A DNA stretch of 43,875 nt from an uncultured Oscillospiraceae bacterium (GCA_944383165.1 CALWON010000110.1:1-43875), one strand, 5' to 3'. Shown: positions 25,719-34,711, counted from the stretch's first letter. The notes: a model not told the origin generated them from the sequence alone. Made by a program: numbers and translations.

Positions 25719-25811
25719 TCTATCACCCCATTTTATTATGAGCTGAGGTGAAAGAAAGATTGACTTCTAACCTGAAATAGGTTAAAATATCACAAGAGGG
25801 GTGATACATCC

Positions 25812-25946
25812 ATGCCAGATTATAAAGAATTATATCAACAATTATTCCATGCAACTGAAGATGCCATTGAAATCCTAGTAAAAGCACAACAGGATTTCGA
25901 AGACAAATATGTAGAAGAATGTGAGGAAGAAGAAACAGGCAGGTAA
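25812..25946 (+). CDS. Small acidic helical protein, 44 residues
   Basis: An open frame of 44 codons preceded by AGAGGGGTG about ten bases upstream of the ATG. The sequence MPDYKELYQQLFHATEDAIE opens it, and the second half is acidic (EECEEEE). It looks like one amphipathic helix with an acidic tail. Its stop TAA lies inside the stem of a strong terminator, a sign of a real compact gene. It is divergent from the XRE gene. I infer a short conserved family because similar small frames often accompany XRE regulators in Clostridia; function is unknown. Confidence 0.65.
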   Translation: MPDYKELYQQLFHATEDAIEILVKAQQDFEDKYVEECEEEETGR

Positions 25947-25962
25947 TAACCTGCCTGTTTTT
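25933..25962. terminator. Terminator containing the small gene's stop codon
   Basis: AAACAGGCAGGT (25933-25944) pairs with ACCTGCCTGTTT (25949-25960) around AATA, followed by TT. The TAA at 25944-25946 is partly in the stem and partly in the loop. Confidence 0.92.
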
Positions 25963-26017
25963 ATCGCAACAAAATGGTGATATTTCCTTATATGGTTTGG
26001 GATGTTGGCTGCTGGAA

Positions 26018-27271
26018 TCAGTTTCCTACCATACTGGAAGCAGCGGGAACAAAGAATTTGATGAATGCAATGGTTTGAGGCTGATAAATCATATCCACAA
26101 GGAATGCACCCACAATGGGCACCACCATAAAGGCACGGCTGGACATTCCATAACGTTCGGTTACAGCAGTCATATTGACAATCGCAGTAGGTGTTGCACC
26201 CAGACCATGCCCACACAGACCAGAGCACATGACAGCTGCATCATAGTTTTTGCCTAGAATTCGGAAGATGACAAAGTAAGAAACAGCCACAATAAAGACC
26301 ACTTGACACAATACTATTAGCAAAACGCCACCCATCAATGCAGCAAGTTCCCACAATTTCAGAGTCATCAAAGCCAAAGCTAAGTATAAATTCAGCATCA
26401 CATCGCCGATCCCATCTACCAATGGGAAACTGAACCGGTAGAGATGGAAATGATCATTCAAGTTGCGTACCACCACTGCTACAAACATAGCGCCTACATA
26501 ATTGGGGAATGACATTCCAATCAAGTTTCCAATCCAACTAGAAACCATGGTACCCACAGCCATACACACAATGATAACCACTACATTTTTGATGATATCC
26601 AAACTGGACAGTTTTTCTCCTGTGGCTGCATTGACACTTTTAATATCATCATAATTGATTTGTTTTTCCTCTGGTTTTAAGTCATACTTCACAATCAAAT
26701 ATCGACCCAGAGGTCCACCTACTAAAACACCAGAAATCAGTCCAAATGTTGCAGCAGCGGCACCTACACCCATCGCAGCGGAGTAACCAAGGCTTTCAAA
26801 GGTACTTCCATATGAACCAGCAGCACCATGACCACCAATCATAGCAATGGCACTGGAGAGCAGTGCATAGGGAGCTTCCAGTCCAACCAGTGTTCCTACC
26901 CCAATTCCAATCAAATTCTGGAATACAGATATCACTCCAGCACACAACCAATACACAATCAACAGAATACCACCCTTTTTTAGCAGGGACAAGCTAGCAC
27001 CCAACCCAACGGTTGTGAAAAATGCAAGCATAAATGGGTCTTGGAATGTATTGGTAAAGCTGAAGGTAAATGTTTTGGTAGTATAGCCTGCAAAGGTGAC
27101 AAACATGAAAATGAAACCACCAATCACTGGTGCTGGAATGCAATATTTACTGAGAAATGTCACTCTATTTTTCACTGCATAGCCAATTAACAACAAAATA
27201 GCTGCCATAGCCAATGTCATAATGGCATCTGTCTGAATGTTCAGTACGTTCTCAACTGTCTCAAAAGTCAT
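26018..27271 (-). CDS. gltS: Sodium/glutamate symporter GltS
   Basis: A 417-residue membrane protein with about ten hydrophobic helices, matching GltS: an N-terminal run of helices, KYCIPAPVIGGFIFMF (signature), FFTTVGLGASLSLLKKGG, and a repeated half with LCGHGLGATPTAIVNM and PIVGAFLVDMIYQP. It takes up glutamate with sodium. The ATG at 27271 follows AGGAGGAAT. A promoter (TAGACA-17-TATACT) lies about 95 bp upstream. It is monocistronic: the galT terminator lies upstream and the small gene's terminator downstream. Confidence 0.95.
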   Translation of the reverse strand: MTFETVENVLNIQTDAIMTLAMAAILLLIGYAVKNRVTFLSKYCIPAPVIGGFIFMFVTFAGYTTKTFTFSFTNTFQDPFMLAFFTTVGLGASLSLLKKGGILLIVYWLCAGVISVFQNLIGIGVGTLVGLEAPYALLSSAIAMIGGHGAAGSYGSTFESLGYSAAMGVGAAAATFGLISGVLVGGPLGRYLIVKYDLKPEEKQINYDDIKSVNAATGEKLSSLDIIKNVVVIIVCMAVGTMVSSWIGNLIGMSFPNYVGAMFVAVVVRNLNDHFHLYRFSFPLVDGIGDVMLNLYLALALMTLKLWELAALMGGVLLIVLCQVVFIVAVSYFVIFRILGKNYDAAVMCSGLCGHGLGATPTAIVNMTAVTERYGMSSRAFMVVPIVGAFLVDMIYQPQTIAFIKFFVPAASSMVGN

Positions 27272-27364
27272 CTCAAATTCCTCCTATCCATACCTTTCTT
27301 CTCTGTTTACAATTCTATCTCTTTCATACATCCCTTTCTTTCCCTATTTGGACATTACTCACAT

Positions 27365-27393
27365 AGTATACTATATGATGTATGGTATGTCTA
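27365..27393 (-). promoter_or_regulatory. Promoter of gltS
   Basis: On minus, TAGACA (27393-27388), 17 bases, then TATACT (27370-27365). The -10 is inside a perfect ATAGTATACTAT palindrome, which could also be an operator. Confidence 0.7.
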
Positions 27394-27434
27394 GTTCAAA
27401 TTGCAAAATTCCAGTCAGATTTCTCCATAACAAT

Positions 27435-27490
27435 CGAAAATCCCCCCAAAGCTGACTCCGAAAAAATTCCTTGTCAACTCTAGGGGGATT
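27435..27490 (-). terminator. Terminator of the gal operon
   Basis: On minus, AATCCCCC and GGGGGATT pair over a 36-base loop and are followed by TTTTCG. The stem is eight pairs. Confidence 0.6.
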
Positions 27491-27516
27491 GTGGCTAAAC
27501 TCGTTTTACTTTTTTG

Positions 27517-29004
27517 TCAAATCGTGTTCAAGAACTTGAGAAATGCTTTCTTTCCAGTCTCATCACGGCGATACACACCTGCATGTTCCAACACTTTTGC
27601 AAATACCTTACCAGTTTCCTGCTCTACAATATCCATTGCATTTTCTTTGGTAAAGGTATAGTGTGCTTTCAATTCCTCTGCCCATTCTGCGTGTTTTTCT
27701 GTCAGAGGATTTTGACTCATATCATCACCAGATACAAGGGCTTCTGCTACCGCAGCCAATTCTTCTTTCAATCGTGCTGGTAAGACAGCCAATCCCATTA
27801 CTTCAATCAGCCCAATATTCTCCTTCTTGATGTGGTGAAGTTCTGGATGTGGATGGTAAAGTCCAAGTGGATATTCCTCTGTGGTCAAATTGTTACGCAG
27901 TACCAAATCCAGTTCAAAATCCTGTCCTCTACGACGGGCAATGGGGGTAATGGTATTGTGTGGCTCACCATCCGTCTGTGCATAAATCATAGCTTCTTCA
28001 TCTGTATATCCACGCCATGCAGTCAGGATTTTATCAGCTAACTCAATCAGACGCTCCTTCTTTTCTGCTGTGATACGCACCACAGACATGGGCCAGCGAA
28101 CAATGCCTGCCTGAACATCCTCAAAGCCTTTAAATGTAACAGGTGTCTCTACTGGTGCTTTTTCCATTGCAAAGGTGTAGCGACCGCCCTGAAAATGGTC
28201 ATGGGCAAGAATCGAACCACCCACAATGGGTAAGTCAGCATTGGAACCTACAAAATAGTGTGGAAATTGTTCTACAAAATCCAACAGTTTTCCAAAGCAG
28301 GCTCTGTCAATTTTCATTGGTGTGTGTTCCTGGTTGAAGCAGATACAGTGTTCATTATAGTATACATAGGGAGAATACTGTAAAAACCACTGTGACTGGT
28401 TGATGGTAATGGGAACAACTCGATGATTCTGACGGGCTGGGTGATTCACCCGACCAGCATACCCTTCATTTTCTGCGCACAACAGGCAACGGGGATAAGC
28501 GGAAGCAGGCATATTCCGAGCGGCTGCAATGGCTTTAGGGTCTTTTTCTGGTTTAGACAAATTGATGGTAATGTCCAAATCTCCATATTCTGTAGATGTA
28601 CCCCATTTTTTATCTTTTGCAATACGATCCCGACGGATGTAGTTGGTATCCTGAGAAAATTTATAATACCAATCAGTTGCTTCTACAGGATTTTTTGCAA
28701 ACAATGCCTGGAACCGTTCAATAACCTGTGCTGGTCTGGGTGTCAGCCGTCCCATAATGGCAGTATCAAACAAATCACGGTACACAATGGAATTTTCCAC
28801 CAATACCCCTCTGCGATGAGCATCATCCATCAGCTCGTTCAGCACTGGAACAAGCTCAATCTCACCCCACTGCTCCTGTGGCTCCTGATAGCTGTCTATT
28901 TGCAAAATTTCCAATATGGCATTGATTGCCCATGTCCTTTCACATGGTTCAATCAATCCTGTGCGTAACGCATAGGTTACAAGTTTGGAAATGGCTGCAT
29001 CCAT
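27517..29004 (-). CDS. galT: UDP-glucose-hexose-1-phosphate uridylyltransferase (GalT, Firmicutes type)
   Basis: A 495-residue GalT of the longer Firmicutes class. It transfers UMP from UDP-glucose to galactose-1-phosphate in the Leloir pathway. The catalytic histidine region is GGSILAHDHFQGG (HxHxQ-like active site), with CLLCAENEGYAGRVNHPARQ (metal-site CxxC) before it. The C-terminal half is typical. The ATG at 29004 lies three bases after the galE stop, and its ribosome site (AAGGAGGAC) is made of the galE end. It is the last gene of galK-galE-galT. Confidence 0.95.
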   Translation of the reverse strand: MDAAISKLVTYALRTGLIEPCERTWAINAILEILQIDSYQEPQEQWGEIELVPVLNELMDDAHRRGVLVENSIVYRDLFDTAIMGRLTPRPAQVIERFQALFAKNPVEATDWYYKFSQDTNYIRRDRIAKDKKWGTSTEYGDLDITINLSKPEKDPKAIAAARNMPASAYPRCLLCAENEGYAGRVNHPARQNHRVVPITINQSQWFLQYSPYVYYNEHCICFNQEHTPMKIDRACFGKLLDFVEQFPHYFVGSNADLPIVGGSILAHDHFQGGRYTFAMEKAPVETPVTFKGFEDVQAGIVRWPMSVVRITAEKKERLIELADKILTAWRGYTDEEAMIYAQTDGEPHNTITPIARRRGQDFELDLVLRNNLTTEEYPLGLYHPHPELHHIKKENIGLIEVMGLAVLPARLKEELAAVAEALVSGDDMSQNPLTEKHAEWAEELKAHYTFTKENAMDIVEQETGKVFAKVLEHAGVYRRDETGKKAFLKFLNTI

Positions 29005-29007
29005 GTT

Positions 29008-30003
29008 TCAGTCCTCCTTGCCATAGCCATTGGGATGGCTCTTATGCCAGTTCCATGCAGACTGCACAATAGTCTCCAAGTCGGCATACTGAGGCTTCCA
29101 TCCCAGCACAGACTTTGCTTTTTCAGAAGATGCTACCAACTGGGCAGGATCTCCGGCACGTCTTGGGCTGACTTTGGCAGGAATGGGATGCCCTGTCACT
29201 TTGCGGGCAACCTCTACCACTTCTTTTACTGTAAAGCCTACACCGTTACCCAGATTGAATACATTGTTCTCTCCCCCGTTCATCAAATAATCAAGGGCCA
29301 GAATGTGTGCTTGAGCAAGGTCTGTTACATGGATATAGTCACGGACACAGGTTCCATCTTTTGTTGGATAATCATCTCCAAACATGGAAATAAACTCTCT
29401 CTGTCCATTGGGAACCTGTAAAATCAGAGGAATCAGATGGGTTTCTGGGTTGTGTGCCTCACCGATGACACCAGACGCATGAGCACCACAGGCATTGAAA
29501 TAGCGCAGTGCCACATAGTGAAGATTATGTGCCTGACTGGTCCAGCGCATCATAGTCTCCATCGCCAGTTTTGTTTCCCCATAGCAGTTGGTGGGAACTG
29601 TTCTGTCTCCCTCCAAAATGGGCATCCGCTCCGGCTCTCCATAGGTGGCTGCTGTAGAAGAAAACACAATTTTATCTATGCCATGTGCTACCATGGACTG
29701 TAATAAACAAGCTGTACCACACAGGTTATTATCATAGTATTTCAGTGGGTCTTTCATAGACTCACCCACCTGTGAGGAAGCTGCAAAGTGAATCACACCT
29801 TCAATGTTCTCCTTCTCAAACAGCTCATCCATAGCCTTCCGATCACGAATATCAGCCTGATAAAAACGGGCTTTGGGGTGAACTGCTTCCCGGAATCCTG
29901 TGAGCAGGTTATCTGCTACCACAACATCACGCCCTGCATCAATCAGCTCATACACAGTATGTGAGCCAATGTAACCTGCACCACCTAATACTAAAATTGA
30001 CAT
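29008..30003 (-). CDS. galE: UDP-glucose 4-epimerase
   Basis: A 331-residue NAD-dependent SDR enzyme that interconverts UDP-galactose and UDP-glucose. The Rossmann motif is VLGGAGYIGSHT, and the catalytic Tyr and Lys lie in NCYGETKLAME, with the Ser/Thr in SSTAATYGEP. Length matches GalE (about 330). AAGGAGGG precedes the ATG at 30003. It lies 21 bp after galK and three bases before galT. Confidence 0.97.
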   Translation of the reverse strand: MSILVLGGAGYIGSHTVYELIDAGRDVVVADNLLTGFREAVHPKARFYQADIRDRKAMDELFEKENIEGVIHFAASSQVGESMKDPLKYYDNNLCGTACLLQSMVAHGIDKIVFSSTAATYGEPERMPILEGDRTVPTNCYGETKLAMETMMRWTSQAHNLHYVALRYFNACGAHASGVIGEAHNPETHLIPLILQVPNGQREFISMFGDDYPTKDGTCVRDYIHVTDLAQAHILALDYLMNGGENNVFNLGNGVGFTVKEVVEVARKVTGHPIPAKVSPRRAGDPAQLVASSEKAKSVLGWKPQYADLETIVQSAWNWHKSHPNGYGKED

Positions 30004-30024
30004 GTTAGAGCCCTCCTTGCATAT

Positions 30025-31317
30025 TTATAAAATCACACCGCCGCCCATCGGACGGATATGTAAGATATGACATTTTCCTTCTCCCAAAACAGACTCCATT
30101 CTATCTTGGAAGACATTCAGCAGGTCTAGTGGTACAAATGCCTGAATGGTACCTGCAAATCCACCACCATGAACACGAATTGCACCTCTTCCGTCCAAAA
30201 TTTCCTCACCCAGAGCCAGGGCAAAAGACACTGCCTGATGGGTTGGATTGGAGACAGAAAAAATATTTTGCAATAACAGCGCAGAAGACCGTCCAGAAGC
30301 GTTTATCAACTTCAAAAACTGAGCAAAATCCCCCTGTTTCAGAGCCTCTTTTTCCTGCTTTGCACGCTCGTCATCCGCGAAAAAGTGCATTGCACGCAGC
30401 ACAGCACGGTCTCCACATTCCTCTCGCAGTTCAGACAGTTGTGCATAAAATGCTTCTTTGGAGACATTGCGCAATACATCTTGACCGAAGAATGTGGCAA
30501 CCGCTCCCATTTCCTGGGTGATATGTGCATAATCATCTGTCAAATCAGCATGGCAGGAGCCAGTATCTACAATGCAAAGTGCATGACCAGACTTGGAAAA
30601 ATCGTAGTTGACAGGTTCAACAATAGGGGCGGATGGGTCGGCAAAATCAATAAACACGGCACCACCCACAGAAGAACCCATTTGATCCATCAAACCACAG
30701 GGCTTTCCAAAATACACATTTTCTGCATACTGCCCCACTTTTGCCAAAGTTACAGGGTCAATTTCATCTTTACAGTTCAGATGATTGAAAATGTTCCCCA
30801 CTAAAATTTCATAAGCTGCTGAGGAGGACAGACCAGAACCAGACAGAACACTGGATGTCACATAGGCATCAAACCCCTCCAGCTCATACCCAAACTCCTG
30901 AAGACGAGCAGCCACACCCCGTACCAAAGCGGCAGAGGTATTTTTCTCAGACTTCCGCATTGCACAGTCCGTCAGGTCTACCTCCAAAGTTGGGTATCCT
31001 TCGGAATGAATCCTTACCTTTTTCATGCCATTTGGAGCGGCACAAGCCAGCATATCCAAATCGACACTGGCACACAACACACGTCCATGTTGGTGGTCTG
31101 TATGATTGCCTCCAATTTCTGTACGCCCTGGACCAGTATACAGGCAGGCACCCTCACCATCTCCAAACAGTGTCCCAAACTGTTCCAAAACATGTTTTGC
31201 CCGCTTTACCCCTTTTTCCAAACTCTCCTGGGTCCCATCTAACGCATAAAGAGGTGCCAGCTTTTTTTGCCCTTCTGGGCTATCCAACTGTTGGGATAGT
31301 TGCTTCCATGTTGCCAT
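30025..31317 (-). CDS. galK: Galactokinase
   Basis: A 430-residue GHMP kinase that phosphorylates galactose at O1, starting the Leloir pathway. Signature GRTEIGGNHTDHQHG (galactokinase motif), the GHMP ATP loop SVLSGSGLSSSAAYE, and RVHGGGFAGTIQAF near the C-terminus. The start at 31317 (ATG, MATWKQLSQQ) is preferred because GAGG lies about nine bases upstream; the in-frame ATG at 31344 has its purine run abutting the codon. An N-terminal helical extension of about 40 residues makes it longer than E. coli GalK. A palindromic operator lies 51-67 bp upstream of the start. Confidence 0.95.
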   Translation of the reverse strand: MATWKQLSQQLDSPEGQKKLAPLYALDGTQESLEKGVKRAKHVLEQFGTLFGDGEGACLYTGPGRTEIGGNHTDHQHGRVLCASVDLDMLACAAPNGMKKVRIHSEGYPTLEVDLTDCAMRKSEKNTSAALVRGVAARLQEFGYELEGFDAYVTSSVLSGSGLSSSAAYEILVGNIFNHLNCKDEIDPVTLAKVGQYAENVYFGKPCGLMDQMGSSVGGAVFIDFADPSAPIVEPVNYDFSKSGHALCIVDTGSCHADLTDDYAHITQEMGAVATFFGQDVLRNVSKEAFYAQLSELREECGDRAVLRAMHFFADDERAKQEKEALKQGDFAQFLKLINASGRSSALLLQNIFSVSNPTHQAVSFALALGEEILDGRGAIRVHGGGFAGTIQAFVPLDLLNVFQDRMESVLGEGKCHILHIRPMGGGVIL

Positions 31318-31367
31318 TTCATCATGCCTCGCTTTCTTTATCATCCTCTGTGTCTCTCAGTATATTT

Positions 31368-31384
31368 AATTTTTAGTAAAAATT
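31368..31384. promoter_or_regulatory. 17-bp palindrome, probable GalR operator before galK
   Basis: AATTTTTAGTAAAAATT: two perfect eight-base arms around a single central base. It lies between galR and galK. The same core (TTTTTACTAAAA) recurs in the galR-galM divergent region at 32503-32518. Confidence 0.65.
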
Positions 31385-31442
31385 CAAGTGTAATTTTATA
31401 GATTGGAAAACTTCGTCATCTTTCACAGAATATCACATAAAA

Positions 31443-32486
31443 TTATGTGAAAATTGCAGGTGGTGCTGTGGTGCAACGACAGGTCAAGGAGGGTGGTACA
31501 ACTACTTTCAAAGGCAGCACACGTTCTGCTTGTCTGTTTGGCAGAGGCACTCGTTCCCGTAACAGTCGTAATGCAGTGCGTGACATATCTTCCACATGGG
31601 TAGACACCGAAGTCAATGGTGGCTCCACCAACGCAGATCTTGGGGTATCATTAAACGACAAAACAGAGATTTGTTCTGGCACCGAAATCCCATACTTCTG
31701 TAAGGTTCGAATTGCACCAATGGCAGCTTCCTCATTTGCTGTCAAAAATGCAGTGGGTCTCTCCTGCTGGGATTCCAAAAAAAACTGCATCGCTTCCGCC
31801 GCTGCTTCTGTCTCCATTGGGCAATCCAATAGCCACTGTTTTTGTAGAAGCCCCAATTTCTCCATATGTTGACAGAACAGTTGTCTGCGTACCTCCTGTG
31901 CCCGCCTGTGAAGGTCATCCAGCTTCCAAATAGGACCTAAAAAACCTATTTTTGTGTGACCAAGCTTCTGTAAATGCTCCAAAGCCAAAGAAATTCCCAG
32001 AGAATAGTTCACAACCACAGAATCATGGCAACTCTCTTTTGGGGACGAATCCAAAAAGACAAGGATAGGACTGATGCCCTCCAAATCAGCAATCTGTTCC
32101 TGAGAAAAAAGACCAATGGCAAGAATACCATCCAACTTTTCTTCCCCTGCTGGTGCACGAAACCCACCTCTCCACCGCTCCAGTGGAACCAACGTATATT
32201 TTTTCTCCATACAGACCTGTCTCACAAAGCTGGATAGATAGAGATAGTATGGGTCCTCCAACTGCTGCGCTGGAGTCAGCATCTCTGCAAGTCCGATTCG
32301 CAACACTCCCTTTGGGGTTCTTCCTCGTCGGCTGCGGTTGGCTGTATAATTTAATCGACCCGCTTCCTCCAGTACTTTATGCCTTGCCTCCTCTGTCACT
32401 GATAGAGAGGGATCACCAGAGAGAATTCGAGAAATTGTAGCAACAGAATAACCTGTCCGTTCTGCCAATTCACGCAGGGTTGCCAT
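31443..32486 (-). CDS. galR: LacI-family regulator (probable GalR)
   Basis: A 347-residue LacI/GalR repressor. LRELAERTGYSVATISRILSG is the N-terminal helix-turn-helix (21 residues; core YSVATISRILSG), the hinge helix contains EEAGRLNYTANRS, and the rest is a periplasmic-binding-like sugar domain ending in LPLKVVVPPSLTCR. It lies upstream of galK and is divergent from galM, so it is positioned to control all gal genes. The second operator copy overlaps its own leader, so autoregulation is likely. Ligand (galactose or a phosphate of it) is inferred from context. Confidence 0.9.
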   Translation of the reverse strand: MATLRELAERTGYSVATISRILSGDPSLSVTEEARHKVLEEAGRLNYTANRSRRGRTPKGVLRIGLAEMLTPAQQLEDPYYLYLSSFVRQVCMEKKYTLVPLERWRGGFRAPAGEEKLDGILAIGLFSQEQIADLEGISPILVFLDSSPKESCHDSVVVNYSLGISLALEHLQKLGHTKIGFLGPIWKLDDLHRRAQEVRRQLFCQHMEKLGLLQKQWLLDCPMETEAAAEAMQFFLESQQERPTAFLTANEEAAIGAIRTLQKYGISVPEQISVLSFNDTPRSALVEPPLTSVSTHVEDMSRTALRLLRERVPLPNRQAERVLPLKVVVPPSLTCRCTTAPPAIFT

Positions 32487-32502
32487 CTAAAACACTCCTC
32501 TC

Positions 32503-32518
32503 TTTTTTACTAAAATTA
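32503..32518. promoter_or_regulatory. Second GalR-operator-like site in the galR-galM intergenic region
   Basis: TTTTTTACTAAAATTA shares the core TTTTTACTAAAA with the galK palindrome, with one arm degenerate. It lies about 17 bp from the galR start and 40 bp before the galM promoter. Confidence 0.55.
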
Positions 32519-32557
32519 GTTTACCATAGATAATGGGGCATTTCAATGAAAATTGTC

Positions 32558-32586
32558 TTGCAATTTTAGAAAAAATCAGGTACACT
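32558..32586 (+). promoter_or_regulatory. Promoter of galM
   Basis: TTGCAA (32558-32563), 17-base spacer, TACACT (32581-32586). The galM ATG follows 55 bp later, after GGAGGG. Confidence 0.7.
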
Positions 32587-32641
32587 TGTAGTATGAAATC
32601 GGACATACGTTTTTATTTTGTCGATCTAGGAGGGAATCATT

Positions 32642-33691
32642 ATGGAGCAACAGCCCCTCTCCCGTTTCTTTGGAAAAACGTCATCGGGAGATTCTGTAAT
32701 GTGTATTGCACTGAAATATGGAGATATGACCTGTGAAATCCTGACATATGGTGGCATTGTACATCGTTTGATTGTACCTGATCGATTGGGAAATGCTACA
32801 GATGTTGTACTTGGTTTTGATACACTACAGGAATATGAACAACAAGATTACTATATTGGTGCACTGGTGGGAAGATGTGCAAACCGCATTGCAGATGGTC
32901 GCTTTCTCTTGGATAATGTAACATACACAGTGGCGGTCAACAGTGGACCAAACCATTTACATGGTGGGAACATTGGTTTCAACCGCAAAATCTGGACCAT
33001 AGATAGCATTTCTTCTTCCCATGTCACACTTTCTTTGGATAGTTCAGATGGAGATGAGGGTTATCCAGGGCATATGAAGGTCCAAGTTACTTACCGCTTA
33101 GAGGGCAAAGCCTTAACGATCTCTTACCATGCTACCACCGACAAGACCACTATCTGTAATTTGACCAATCACAGCTACTTCAACCTGTCTGGACATGGTA
33201 GTGGCTCTATTTTAAATCAAGAACTGCAACTTTTTGCAAGTCACTATACGCCAACCAACCAGTACAGCATTCCTACCGGTGAAATTGCCACTATTTCTAG
33301 TACACCTATGGATTTTACCCAGAAAATGCCCATCGGGCAACGGATAGATAGTTCCTTCCAAGCTCTTGTATACGGAAATGGCTATGACCATAACTGGTGT
33401 ATTGATGGTCAAATAGGGGTTCTGCGCCCTGCCGCATGGGCATACAGTAGAGAGACAGGCATTGGGATGCAGGTAAACACCACTTTACCAGGTGTCCAAC
33501 TCTATACAGCCAACTATCTCCCTGAGAATATGCAGGGGAAACATGGGGCTGTTTATGGTTCCCGTTGTGCGTTCTGTCTGGAGACCCAGCACTATCCTGA
33601 CGCCATTCATCACCCAAACTTCCCTTCCCCCATCCTGTTGCCTGATTCCCCTTACTATCATCAGACTCAATTTACTTTTTTTACAGAGTAA
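32642..33691 (+). CDS. galM: Aldose 1-epimerase (galactose mutarotase)
   Basis: A 349-residue mutarotase that converts beta- to alpha-galactose ahead of GalK. Signatures: NRIADGRFLLD, NHLHGG (substrate histidine), CNLTNHSYFNLSGH (catalytic His), and FCLETQHYPDAIHHPNFP with the catalytic Glu. AGGAGGGAATCATT precedes the ATG. Length and order match GalM. It is divergent from galR, so one regulator can serve both sides of the locus. Confidence 0.95.
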   Translation: MEQQPLSRFFGKTSSGDSVMCIALKYGDMTCEILTYGGIVHRLIVPDRLGNATDVVLGFDTLQEYEQQDYYIGALVGRCANRIADGRFLLDNVTYTVAVNSGPNHLHGGNIGFNRKIWTIDSISSSHVTLSLDSSDGDEGYPGHMKVQVTYRLEGKALTISYHATTDKTTICNLTNHSYFNLSGHGSGSILNQELQLFASHYTPTNQYSIPTGEIATISSTPMDFTQKMPIGQRIDSSFQALVYGNGYDHNWCIDGQIGVLRPAAWAYSRETGIGMQVNTTLPGVQLYTANYLPENMQGKHGAVYGSRCAFCLETQHYPDAIHHPNFPSPILLPDSPYYHQTQFTFFTE

Positions 33692-34009
33692 ACCTTACTT
33701 TCCTTCTACTATATCACAACATTTTGGAAATCAATGTCACATCCTTTCCAACCGTTTAAATCAAACCAACAAATCTAACTGTTCTATCCCTAAGAGATAC
33801 CAAAAAACAGTTTTATGAAAGATGCTACAAAGCGATAGGACTGATGTTCTTACAAGGAATGTGAACATTAGCGTACATGTTTTATTTTGTCACAAATTGA
33901 CGGATTCACCTGTAAAACGTTCACTACGATAAACAAACTTTATATTGGAGTTATAGTTTTGGTGAAATTGTTTTATGATAATTAATATCTAAAAAGAGGG
34001 AGGTCCCCT
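33692..34009. other. Gene-free stretch between galM and the 68-residue gene
   Basis: About 318 bp, AT-rich. It holds a weak stem-loop (see 33777-33816) and the leader of the small gene (GGGAGGT before its ATG). No other open frame with a ribosome site is convincing, and I find no clear promoter pair. Confidence 0.5.
33777..33816 (+). terminator. Possible terminator of galM
   Basis: AACTGTT pairs with AACAGTT over a loop that itself contains TATC/GATA, followed by TTATG. The stem is short and the U-tract poor. Confidence 0.35.
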
Positions 34010-34216
34010 ATGTATAGTGATCTGTTGGAGAAACGCCTTGATGATTTCCTTGGTAGCACAGACTATGATAAAGCAGAAGATGCTCTATATACGATTGTGC
34101 GTGCAGCTTTCATTGCTGGTTGGAAAGCCGCTGGAGGAGAAATGCCACCACCTGGTAAGGTGTTGCCTATGCGCCGTTCAACCAAAAAAGACAACATGGA
34201 TGCACCCCCACTCTAA
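34010..34216 (+). CDS. Small protein of unknown function, 68 residues
   Basis: MYSDLLEKRLDDFLGSTDYD opens a 68-residue protein, helical in the first 45 residues (AEDALYTIVRAAFIAGWKAA) and basic at the end. GGGAGGT lies upstream of the ATG, and a strong terminator lies about 40 bp after the stop, so it is a real single-gene unit. It has the look of a small conserved Clostridia protein, but I cannot name the family. No signal peptide or membrane helix. Confidence 0.68.
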   Translation: MYSDLLEKRLDDFLGSTDYDKAEDALYTIVRAAFIAGWKAAGGEMPPPGKVLPMRRSTKKDNMDAPPL

Positions 34217-34256
34217 AATGTAACCCTGTAGTACAATCCCTTTTGTGAAAAAGGAC

Positions 34257-34306
34257 AATCCCAGTAGAAACGTTGAGCAGTTCAACCATTCTACTGGGAT
34301 TTCTTT
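34257..34306. terminator. Strong terminator between small gene and yerC
   Basis: AATCCCAGTAGAA (34257-34269) pairs with TTCTACTGGGATT (34289-34301), with an inner GTTGA/TCAAC stem, followed by TCTTTT. It can act on the plus strand and, less well, on minus. Confidence 0.92.
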
Positions 34307-34347
34307 TACATAATAGAGAATCTTGACTTTTTCGCTTTTTGCCTATA

Positions 34348-34644
34348 TCATTTTCCAATTCGATCCAATACAAGCTCATACCCACCTGAACCATAGCGCA
34401 GTTCTGTGTTCACTCTGGTAATTGTGGAGCTGCTGACAGGAATCTGACTGCGAACCATGTCATAGGTACTGCCTTCCCGCAGTAAACGTGCAATCTGAAG
34501 CCGCTGTGCAAATGCTATTAATTCCTGTTTTGTGAACAAATCACCAAAAAAAGCGGCACATTCTTGAGGGTTATTCAAGGTCAATACTGCCTCAAAAAGT
34601 TGCTGCACATCATTCTGTTGTGTATGCTGTCCCAATGACATCAT
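34348..34644 (-). CDS. yerC: YerC/YecD-family TrpR-related protein
   Basis: A 98-residue TrpR-like DNA-binding protein of the YerC/YecD group. FFGDLFTKQELIAFAQRLQ and IARLLREGSTYDMVRSQIPVS (helix-turn-helix, then SSTITRVNTEL) are family hallmarks. AGGAGG is upstream of the start at 34644. The family's targets are not firmly known; it is not a tryptophan repressor by context. It lies 67 bp after the formate-channel gene in the same direction and may be read with it. Confidence 0.9.
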   Translation of the reverse strand: MMSLGQHTQQNDVQQLFEAVLTLNNPQECAAFFGDLFTKQELIAFAQRLQIARLLREGSTYDMVRSQIPVSSSTITRVNTELRYGSGGYELVLDRIGK

Positions 34645-34711
34645 CGAGAATACCTCCTAACATCGGTGTTTCCTCCATTCCATCCTATCGCACTGAACCT
34701 GTGTGCTCCTT

